From Notospermus geniculatus (Eukaryota; Nemertea; Pilidiophora; Heteronemertea; Lineidae): a DNA stretch of 64,000 nt. Made by a program: the position numbers and the translations under genes. Positions 55,615 to 64,000 of the stretch are shown piece after piece. A model generated the notes under the pieces. The model was not told the origin of the DNA. It searched no databases and worked only from the letters and a program-made list of their open reading frames with translations. The stretch covers positions 74,555 through 138,554 of the forward strand of contig NMRB01001531.1 in NCBI GenBank assembly GCA_002633025.1. The letters are read 5' to 3'. The stretch's first letter is position 1, and the number at the start of each line of letters is the position of its first letter.

Positions 55615-56391
55615 ATTAGCGGATGGTGTGTGGGAGCACAGGAACTTGACGCGCGTACTGGTTATACATGACTTTTGTGTGATGTTGTCAGTGAATGGTA
55701 GGCCTATAGCACCCCCCCCCCGGACCATGCCTACGCCTACACAGAGAAAAACCGCTCGGATTTACACTTCGGAGAATAACAGAAAAGGAAGCAACTTTAC
55801 TGACCGCCGTCGAAATGTCTTTTTATGTGAAAATGGTTACTTACCGTGGATGTGTCCCACGAAAAGACACCAGAGAATTAGATACGTTGCTACTTGTTCC
55901 ATCGCCGCTACTAACTGCTGTAATGATGACACCACTTCTATCAACAAAACTTTATCCATTATAAGCCTCGATCCCTCTATACAAGACATAATAGGTTGCA
56001 CTATTTGTCCGAAATGCAGTCTGTTGTGTGTTGTTCTTTGTGTTTCATCGATTTAACAAACACACAAGACTCGCTCACACATTTTTGGTCATTTAACTGT
56101 CAAAAATTACCAAGCAGTAAACAGAAAACCTTATCAAGTACCATAAAGTAAAAATTTACCATCCATTTGATCTGTTTAATGCACATCAGGAAGTGAAATC
56201 GATGCAAAGTGGGTAACAATGTAACTGGCTTTTTGAATGGGAATCCTCGACACACCCATTAGCCATTGTCTTCGTGCAAATGTCTATCGACAGGCAACCT
56301 GTAATGGTTACCTGACGATCGAGGAACCACGTGCACAACCCCCTGGTTCCAGTATCTCCTCCACTAACTTGGTCTTGGTTGAGTTCTTCTT

Positions 56392-57086
56392 ATACCCCAA
56401 TCACACTGGGCTAGTCCTCAATACGTTCTTGAAAATTTTGCCAACCGGGCTCAAACTGTGTGCGAACGGAGTGGACGTATATAGTGGCAACTTTTTACAG
56501 TCTTTTTACGGACGGAAAGTGTGCTCCAGAACATCGATGCATTATTGGGCCAAGGGTTACAAGTTCTAGCCCGTTCTTCGTTCTTTGTAGGACGGGGCAG
56601 GACGTTTTGAGAACAACTTCAATGTGACAGGCTCCATAATACCCCAATCACACTGAGCTAGTTCTCAGTACGTTCTTGAAAATTTTGCTGAACGGGCTCA
56701 AACTGCGTGTGCGAACGGAGTGGACGTAGCGGCAACTTTTTACAGTCTTTTTACGAACTTCATGGACGGGAAGGGCGCTCCAGAACATCTTAATTACTTA
56801 TGTTGTTGTTTACTCTGGGGATTTTGACTTGATTCTTATACCCCCATCACACTGAGCTAGTTCTCAGTACGTTCTTGAAAATTTTGCCGGACGGGCTCAA
56901 ACTGTGTGCGAACGGAGTGGACGTAGTGGCAACGTTTTACAGTCTGTTTACGAACTTCGTGGATGGGAAGGATGCTCCAGTACATCGAAGCATTATTTGG
57001 CCAAGGGTACACGTTCTAGCCCGTTTTACGATTTTTTTAGGACGGGGCAGGACGTTTTGAGAACGACTTCAGTGTGATGGGGGTAT
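56392..57086. mobile_element. Three head-to-tail foldback units, ATACCCCCATCACACTGA ends
   Basis: Units begin at 56392, 56639 and 56838 with ATACCCC[A/C]ATCACACTG[A/G] and share GTTCTTGAAAATTTTGCC and GCTCAAACTG. The final end TCAGTGTGATGGGGGTAT is the complement of the start. The middle unit is shorter. Confidence 0.8.
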
Positions 57087-57462
57087 AAAGGAAGACACCG
57101 TATAGTGTCGAAAGCTTGAGTCAGCATGTACCGTACATGTAAAATTAAAAAGTTGATCATAGAAATCGGTGTTACCGCCCTTTTTACAAGAACATCGAGG
57201 CATTATATGTGGTTTATTTGCAATTCACTAAATCAACACAACATGTATAATAAACAACAATATTACGGACAGACTGTAACAAGTACTTGTGCGTTGACCT
57301 TTCACAAGTTGAAAAATACAAGAAGAGGCCCCGAGATGAATAAAAAGAAGATATATCATAAAAACTGCGCAACATTCGGACAAGAAAGAATGCATTATCC
57401 TCATCGCCTGTCTTGTACACAAAAACAACCTCGGTGTATCCTTAAAAACGCAACCTTACATT

Positions 57463-57930
57463 ACACTCCTTGCGCAGTGTCTTCTCACTCATACCTGTCG
57501 TCCACAGACACTGCTTACATTAGCCAGAATCCCGCCGATTTTCCGCATGGTGGCAGCACTAGTCAGAGGCCAGTCAGCGCGGGAATTGCCCCGTGCTTGG
57601 TCGCTGTTTACAAGATCAGTCAATATAATGTACAAACACAATAATCTCATAGAGCATCATTATCCACATCTTTAGCGATGTTTCAAAACAAAAAAGACAC
57701 GAGCTAAACACTGAAGAGTGCAATGCAACAGTCCCTTATAAAAGCCTTGTACGGCGAGTCACCGGTCTGCCGCGGTTGTCAAGGACGCTGACAGTGAACC
57801 AATCAGAAAATGTTTATTTCGTTTGTCACGCTAAACGCCCTCTAGTGGAAAATCGGCGGGAATCTGGCTATTGTAAGCAGTGTCTGTGAACGACATGTAT
57901 GAGTGAGAAGACACTGCGCAAGGAGTGTAG
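57463..57930. mobile_element. 468-bp foldback, ACTCCTTGCGCAGTGTCTTC arms
   Basis: Inverted arms of about 85 bp (through GCTTACATTAGCCAGAATCC and complement) enclose about 300 bp of unrelated sequence. The 172-codon frame over the left arm is not supported as a gene. Confidence 0.85.
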
Positions 57931-58034
57931 GCCTACCTTACATGAGTTTTCGATTCAAAACAAATTGATCAGAAATACATATAATTTCAATTTGACCACG
58001 TGTCCACATGTCCATGTCTATGTTGCATTGCAGG

Positions 58035-61000
58035 CTACGCATCTTTACGCGAGTAATAAGGTTTGACTTCAGTTCGCTTGAAGTACACCAATCTTCTGTA
58101 AGTCCTCGTTCCAAGCTGACTTCCATCATTGTATTTCCTCAGTTGACACCAGTTAGAGTTCACCATGATGAACGCCTCGCATGATTCACTTTCCTTACAC
58201 AAGATCGCACATTCCATCTCTGTTACATGCAGCGTAGTTGTGGGGTTCCCGATCAATGCCCCCAACTTACCATCTGTCCGTACCTCAAAGTTGGCGTATG
58301 AGTCTGAAAATGATTCATCAGTGATGAACAAAACAACTCCAAGAATGGGTCTGAAAGCGCCCATACACGCGCAATATTATTGCACAATACAAGGCTCAAA
58401 ATGGGCAATATTATTGCCAATATTTTTTCTACCCATCATGCCAGAAGCACATGCCCCTATTTTCGGCCCCATATTGTGCAATAATATTGATCGTGTATGG
58501 GCCGCTTAAAGCCGCCCATATATGATCAATATTATTGCACAATATAAGGATCAAAATGGGCAATATTATTGCCAATCTTTCTTCTACCCACCATGCCAGG
58601 AGCACCTGACCCCATTTGGGCTCCATATTGTGCAATTGGATCAGTGGTGTATGGCCTGCTTTAAAGGAGCACGGTGTTGGATCTCAAATGCGTGCCGACG
58701 TAGAGGGAGCCACCTAGCGGCAGTAAGAAGAACTACAAAAATATATTACAAAATGTACGTAGTAAATCGGATCAATTCGCCGACAACGTAGTTAGTCTCC
58801 GAGTTGGAGCGGTGGCGCCGGCTGTCGAGAAAAAGTGGAAATACCGTGGTCATTTAAGGGGCGAAGGTCGTAATGGAAGAGGGGCAAATCACTACTTGGT
58901 TTGAATGTTGGATTGATGCATTTTTGGTCCTTTCGGTGCGGGCCTGGAACAACTGCAGCTTGTTAGATATCAGATATCATAATAGAATCCCCAACCACTT
59001 CAGGCCAATATACTGTAATAATGTTCATTCATCAAGTTTTTTTGCCGTTATAATAGGCGTGGCTCCAATCCATCCCGGGAGCCGCAGCGAAACCTTGCCA
59101 CCACGCAGTCCTCTAAATCCTTGCGCCACTGTGTGAACACGAGGGCGCAAGGATCTTTGCGCGGCCTTGCGTCCTGTGGCTGGGCGTATACGGCTGCGCC
59201 AGATATAAAAAAAAATTGATATTTACGATTCCGCCTGCCCCTAGGAACGCAAGCACTAACTGCTTGCGGCCTCGGGTGCACACAGAGATTTCTTGGGCCT
59301 TGCGTCCTCTCGAAGAGACTTGCGGCTAAGATCGCGCAAGCACTAAGCTCTGTGTGCACATAGCTTAAAGCGAATGGCTCGCGGGGTTTGTTGTGGCGCC
59401 ATGACAGTTGGTCATCGATATCAAGCACCATTTTGAGAAAAAGGCAAAAGAAGGATTTTAGTTTGATGGGAAATGCATTAGACAGCCAAACTTCGGAGTC
59501 GTATTCTGCAAAATCTGCCGCTTCAAAATCAATGGGAATAGTACAAAATGTACATCTTGACCTCCTGAATTTGAAAACGTCATTAACCCATTTTAACAAA
59601 TTTTTAATGGAACCTCGTCCCCAGTGTTTACATTCGCATATTTGCACAGGAGTTGCATATGGCTGGAGCACGGCTTTGCCTGGAGGCTAGATTCACTCTC
59701 TATGGAAGGTACCACCAAAAATGTAAACAAACCCCGCGAGCCATTCGCTTTAAGNTCCCTACCGCATTGAGTTTTGCCGCTTGGCCTAAAAACCCCTGAT
59801 GTTCCCTTCCCTTCCAAGGGAAAGTTGTTTCTGAAAAGCTATCGGGTAAAATAGGGTAAAGCACATACCAACACCTGTAGATGGAAAAGTAATGGGGCTG
59901 TATGTCTTCCTGAATACAACGTAAGTCGACTGATCCAACAGGACGTACGTCGTCTCCGAGTTCTTCACCTCGAGCTGGAAACAAAATTGAGCAGGGGATT
60001 ATGTTTGCAGTGAGAGTCATAAAACGAGGTCGATACTGACACACGAGCACATAACAAAAGCATTCTAAAACTCGCACATTAAAAATCTAGTTCAAAATTT
60101 TGGATAGAAATCGTTGTCTCTGAGTCTGAGGTCAAATGATTAAAGATGGCCGCTAAGTACATGTATGCTTCGCTATGGGTGAACTCCCCGCAATGTCAAA
60201 CCGCACCTGTTTTACTCGCGCTCCAAAACTTGGTTCAGGCAATTCATGAGATGACCAATAGATGTCACTATTGCGTGTTAGATGGTGCCAAACTAGCCAG
60301 CCAATCGGTGATCCGCTTCCATGACCACTTTTGGGCCAAAGCGACGAACGATCATATCATCATATCATTACCGACGTCGTAACCCTGTTGGGTTTTTGCG
60401 GGAGGTATGGAGTCCACGACAGGCTACACGGGTCCGCCTGTGTGGGGTCTTTTACTTGCCCTGGCATAGACATTCAGGTAAAAGGGACCACGGCTTTTAG
60501 TCCCGTCCGACATGTCTCCGATGGACCCTCAATTAATATTTCTTGTTTCACAATTTTTTTGTATATTGGAGGAATGGGGACCCTATCCCAATGCCTCAAT
60601 AGGTGTCACTAGTGGTTAAAACTATTGAAATGAAACTGACATCCCGGTCCTGATCGATTTGCCACACAAAAGGCGTCCATTGTATAGGACCGGGTTTCGG
60701 TGTGCTGCCCTCTATCGTAGCTAGGATCCCCATTGGCGGATGGCCATGAGTGGCTGACTCTGTTGCCATTGTGTTTCACAGGTCGGCGCTAGGCGGCGTT
60801 ATGGACGCACCAACCTGTGTCCGCACGAGCCGCATCACGCCGAATTTGGCGGAAAAAGTAATACGCGGACACATCACCGCCTCAACTCGGTAATCACGTG
60901 ATCTACTACGCCACGAAAGTAAATCCTAAGAAAATAGCGTTATGAGGCTTATTTCTTGCAGACTTCGCAAATAGTTGACTGATTTTTTATTTCTGATGAG

Positions 61001-63438
61001 AAATTGTCACAGACATGACATTGTTGAGAAGAAAAGGATGATATTCGAGTTATGACCACGGCAGCTATTCACTGTGTGTAGTGTACTGTAGTGTGACGAC
61101 GCACTAACGCAGCTGTCAGTGGCTAACATGACATGTACAGCATATCTCACACAATATAGGCCTACATGTATGTATGTCATAATCATGACGGATAATGTGA
61201 TACCCACACACGGAGACATCCTAGGTAGGCCCGTTTGAGAGATTCTGCATTTTTTCAACCTGAAGCGAGGAATCGCCCGCCATCTTGAAAATGCAGTAAG
61301 TAGTCCCAATATGTCCCATGATGCCTTGCGCGCGCGGTGACAGGTCAGTGCGAGGGCTAAGGCTCCAGTTCCATAGAGCTCACGTTGACACTTTTCACGC
61401 GCCACGCTTCACGTTTTCCTTTCGTTCCTCGATTCAGCGCACAACGAGACACACATTACCTGTCCTGTGACATGCTTTCTCCGAGGAACGAAAGGAAAAC
61501 GTGAAGCGTGGCGCGTGAAAAGTGTCAACGTGAACTCTATGGAAATGGAGCCTTAGGAGCGCTACCTGTCGTGACAATGACTCTGTTGCATATTATCCAG
61601 TCCGAGCATCCGGACCATGGATCTTTGTTCTGCTCGTTACAGAAATTGATAGACCGAACACTGTCCTGATTAAAAATACTAGGACAGACGCAAGCAAATG
61701 CATGAAACCATCATGGCGCCCGCTGGTCTATATTTAGTTCGGGAGAATGCATTGCTGTAGAATGCTGTAGAATGACGTCACGAGCCGGAATTCCGGCTCA
61801 GAGTTTCCCCGGTCGTCGAATGCAAGGTGCCCAGAAGACCGGGTACCAGTCTAAGAAATTGAAGCAGACGCTTTGCGATTCCCCAGATCCGCAACAGCGG
61901 CTGGGGGATCGCGACTAGTAGAACACGTGTCAATGACCCACCTTGATCAGATCTGCTCCATCCACACCAGTAGTTCGGAATGTAACATATTTAATTCTCC
62001 CTATTTCTTTAGGACACGTCATCGTTTTACTCAGCACGCTGGAACGTGAAACGCGTATGATTTTTACACCACTGTGAGTGAGATTAACGAATTTCTGGAG
62101 ATAAATCCTAAATTCATACATTGTACTCTGATTGTGCTTCAGGTTGACCGTTCAACCTCATTTTAAAAGCCTCACTGTATTGAATTCAAAAAGTGCTTAC
62201 GTCCTCCGACGTTTAATTAGTGTACATGTACTGTACTGTAAAATGCACTGTGCATTTTACAGTACGGTACGGTACAGTACAGTACAGTACAGTACAGTAC
62301 AGTGCACACCGGGAGTGCAGTAGAGCACTGCCGGTGTGACAGGGATCAAGCCCCCCTGGAATCAAAGTCCGGTCTTATCAATTGTTCAGCGAGGGATTAT
62401 AAGATATGGCTATAGAGACCATTACCATTCGAATATAACATTTGGCGGACTTGCATTCCTAGGACGTTGATTCCTGTCACACCGGCAGTTTTTCAATGTG
62501 TGCTGAAAACTAGGTCTTGATTCTTTGAAGTATACGTATCAGGCAAGCATTTTGGGGACCTTTTCACAAGGCTATGAGACCTCTACCTGCATTCTCCTAT
62601 CGCTTCGAAAATACCGTAAAATTTAATACACGGTGGTTATAAAGCACAACTGTGTGCACGAGGCGACACTATCCCTCCCACCTTGATAAGACTGGTCTCC
62701 TGTCCAACTTATATATAGCCAGTGGTACCGAGGCTGAACTGATATAGTTTGGTTCCCGAACCAACCGCTAGGGCTAAAAGTAGACTGGTACCCTGTCTTT
62801 ATAGATGGCTGAAAATATAAATATATTGTGCAGTAGAGCGTAGCGCCACGTAGCGGAACGACAAGGAACTAGTCTAGGCTAAAAGGGTTCGGTATCGGCC
62901 TCGTTTGACCTTGACCTCACACACGAAATTCTGTGTGTCTAGGTCAAGGTCAAACGAGGCCGATACCGAACTCTTCTGCGCCTAGCGGTGAGTTCGGGAA
63001 CCAAACTAGAACTGGGGCCTACTAGAACTAGGCCTACTATGATGTCGAAATAAAAATGGCCGCCATAACTTTTATCACTTGAGAAGTTCAACATGCTGTT
63101 ATAGCGTGACTAACCCTTCATCAGGTAAGGTAACATGCGGGTTTGGTGAGACAACCAATACATCCAGTTCGTGCTTTAATTGGAAGAAATGCACTGAAGG
63201 CCAAAATAATGCAGATACTCTAGTATATTAAACCATAAAGACATCAACGGGGTTTGATGTCTTTATGATTAAACGCATTATAATTGTACGTACTATCCAT
63301 TGTCTGGAATACCTGATCTCAGCAAGACTTCGCCACAACTGCCTCTGCTGCCGATGATGTCGCCGTACAAATAATCCTTTGTACCCGCGAATTGACTGTT
63401 GTACCACGTCAGTTTCACTGACCAGCTTTGAGTGGCAC
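58035..63438 (-). CDS. P6: secreted PLAT-like + PAN protein gene (5' exon off window)
   Basis: Minus-strand exons: A 63294-63438 (145 nt), B 61942-62038 (97 nt), C 59869-59974 (106 nt), D 58035-58303 (269 nt, ending TAG). The SP exon would lie beyond base 64000. A has SWSVKLTWYNSQFAGT and SRGSCGEVLL with a GTACGT donor. B has SKTMTCPKEIGRIKYV with a GTGGGT donor, less standard than in the other copies. C (acceptor TTTGTTTCCAG) has EVKNSETTYVLLDQ with a GTATGT donor. D (acceptor CATTTTCAG) has the PAN core ECAILCKESESCEAF, then NWCQLRKYNDGSQLGT. All phases match and the frame is open. Its D exon is the longest, with an extra C-terminal tail (KPYYSRKDA). Confidence 0.78.
58358..58660. repeat. 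Two tandem foldbacks with CAATATTATTGCACAATA
   Basis: Each half (58358-58505, 58506-58660) runs from GCCCATA... through GGGCAATATTATTGCCAAT to ...TATGGGC. Both halves are palindromic and direct copies of each other with changes. It lies about 55 bp upstream of the P6 exon D acceptor. Confidence 0.8.
58665..58853. mobile_element. TTAA element AGGAGCACGGTGTTGG, 189 bp
   Basis: Ends AGGAGCACGGTGTTGGATCT and GGAAATACCGTGGTCAT; TTAA at 58661-58664 and 58854-58857. Short member of the family at 33006-34080. Confidence 0.85.
59364..59754. mobile_element. Inverted-repeat element CTTAAAGCGAATGGCTCGCG
   Basis: Ends CTTAAAGCGAATGGCTCGCG...TTTGTT and AACAAACCCCGCGAGCCATTCGC...TTAAG are near perfect. 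Reverse-oriented relative of 37261-37659. The N at 59755 abuts the right end. Confidence 0.85.
59975..61360. other. P6 B-C intron, no feature recognised
   Basis: No long inverted repeat. Fragments related to the AGGAGC family occur (AATAGATGTCACTATTGCG near 60257; AATAGGTGTCACTAGTGG near 60598). Frames up to 132 codons have no visible domain. Confidence 0.4.
61361..61556. repeat. Foldback CTAAGGCTCCAGTTCCATAG
   Basis: Arms of about 85 bp (through CACGCTTCACGTTTTCCTTT and complement) around a short CGAGACACACATTACC spacer. Confidence 0.85.
62222..62306. repeat. (CAGTA)n simple repeat
   Basis: About eight GTACA/CAGTA steps at 62264-62303, preceded by the palindrome TGTAAAATGCAC/GTGCATTTTACA. 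Confidence 0.85.
62331..62485. repeat. Inverted-repeat element CCGGTGTGACAGG
   Basis: CCGGTGTGACAGGGATCAAG at the left, TTGATTCCTGTCACACCGG at the right; interior matches the complement of 51051-51219. Confidence 0.75.
62756..63005. repeat. Foldback AGTTTGGTTCCCGAAC with an inner 85-bp hairpin
   Basis: Outer ends TAGTTTGGTTCCCGAAC and GTTCGGGAACCAAACTA. An inner perfect-looking hairpin (62888-62972) has arms GTTCGGTATCGGCCTCGTTT and complement. It lies in the P6 A-B intron. Confidence 0.8.
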
Positions 63439-64000
63439 CTGAATACGAATTATGTTGATATGTTTGTGTGATACCCTGTTTGAATTGTGTAATATGAAGA
63501 AAGCCCCCAATTTAGTGATTACATAGAAAAAACTGTTCCAACAAAGATGGTGATCTAACAGTTCTCACCATCATATGACGCCCGTCAGAAGCTTAGGCCA
63601 CATTTTTTTAATTTTTTGGTTTACGGATCCTCCGACGTTAATTTTTGCCAAAATGGAACAAGCCTGGCGGCGTAAATGGTTCACGTGGAAAGAGTTTGAA
63701 AAAGAATGTTCGCACAAACACACAAAACTGCCTTCGATACAAGAGCACGAAGTATAAGTGCTCAACCTGATAGGCCTACTGCTACACTATAAAACAGTCC
63801 AATGGACAGAAGTTGTCATAGCCTGCGCAAAGTGCATTCAATTCAGGCCAACACACCGACTGAAAAAAGTAAATCAACCCTCCCTCTCCATCATGATGAA
63901 ACAAAACAAGCCCAACCCAGTACTCGCACAAAAAGGGTGAGTGATAATCCACGGCTCGTCGTAATGAAAACGCTCATAATGCACTATGACTAAAGATAGA
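63439..64000. other. P6 intron 1, right edge, no feature recognised
   Basis: No SP exon with an ATG, hydrophobic stretch and phase-1 GTAAGT-type donor is found on the minus strand here, so the P6 start exon should be beyond the window. Confidence 0.5.

Larger units (their letters stand above)
50635..55902 (-). pseudogene. P5: PLAT-like + PAN gene with a broken last exon
   Basis: Minus-strand exons: SP 55845-55902 (MEQVATYLILWCLFVG, GTAAGT), A 54548-54695 (148 nt), B 53710-53806 (97 nt), C 52938-53043 (106 nt), D 50635-50896 (262 nt). SP to C are intact and in phase, with SWSVKLTFHINERSGT, SRTSCGEVLLKDG, SKTMTCPKVIGRVKYF and NSGTTYVLLDQ. In D the entering frame reaches TAA at 50805-50807 before any PAN cysteine; the PAN frame (CAILCKESESCEAF, ending KPKEPE) is in another phase. 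D is 262 nt against 260 in P4, which confirms the shift. Read literally, the product would be a secreted PLAT-like protein without a PAN domain. Sequencing error is less likely because the tandem copy at 49877-50079 shares the bases. Confidence 0.75.

Noticed and set aside
55583-56056. 157-codon plus-strand frame
   Set aside because: It is antisense to the P5 start exon and begins inside the foldback at 55465-55614.
57126-57644. 172-codon plus-strand frame
   Set aside because: Half of it is the left arm of the foldback at 57463-57930; composition is not protein-like.

Overview
The window is intron-bearing metazoan DNA. It has spliced genes with GT-AG introns, tRNA-derived SINE sequence, a LINE with a tetranucleotide tail, and dozens of small inverted-repeat (foldback) DNA elements. 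Words such as TAGGCCTAC and TACATGTA recur throughout. I infer a marine invertebrate deuterostome (lancelet or echinoderm/hemichordate grade) but cannot fix the species. A 645-base run of N (43960-44604) and four single Ns show it is a draft assembly.

Main result: the window is a tandem array of six paralogous genes, all on the minus strand and labelled P1 to P6 from left to right. Each is built from five small exons: signal peptide (SP), A, B, C and D. SP encodes a secretion signal. A, B and C together encode about 115 residues that read as a single PLAT/LH2-like beta-sandwich. D encodes a PAN/apple-like cysteine domain and the stop codon. Intron phases are the same in every copy (SP/A phase 1, A/B phase 2, B/C phase 0, C/D phase 1). 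Exon lengths are nearly constant (B 97 nt, C 106 nt, A 142-148 nt), and one cysteine in A and one in B are kept in every copy. P2, P3 and P4 give complete 215-218 residue open frames. P1 lacks its D exon (off the left edge), P6 lacks its SP exon (off the right edge), and P5 has a broken D exon. P1-P3 and P4-P6 form two sequence subgroups. I do not recognise a named gene for this architecture.

Layout: P1 504-3884. A tandem array of ~650-bp units lies upstream of P1 (4390-7070), with an equivalent array upstream of P2 (26790-29680); each unit carries an ATGCAAAT octamer and a DR1-type AGGTCA repeat. P2 runs 8058-26204, with a first intron of about 15 kb (10801-26146) that holds a defective LINE (19010-23900), a SINE, a minisatellite and several foldbacks. 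P3 30703-37904. P4 39695-47966, with the sequencing gap in its A-B intron. Remnant exons lie at 48718-48760 and 49877-50079. P5 50635-55902. P6 58035-63438. Blocks 2597-10853 and 24929-32738 are two copies of one segmental duplication whose ends fall inside intron 1 of successive genes. They differ by several mobile-element insertions, so one block often shows the empty site of an element present in the other.

The proteins would be secreted and could bind lipid or carbohydrate surfaces, judging from what PLAT and PAN domains do elsewhere; that function is inference only. Copy number changes by unequal exchange, broken members and the surrounding mobile elements suggest a fast-turnover family.
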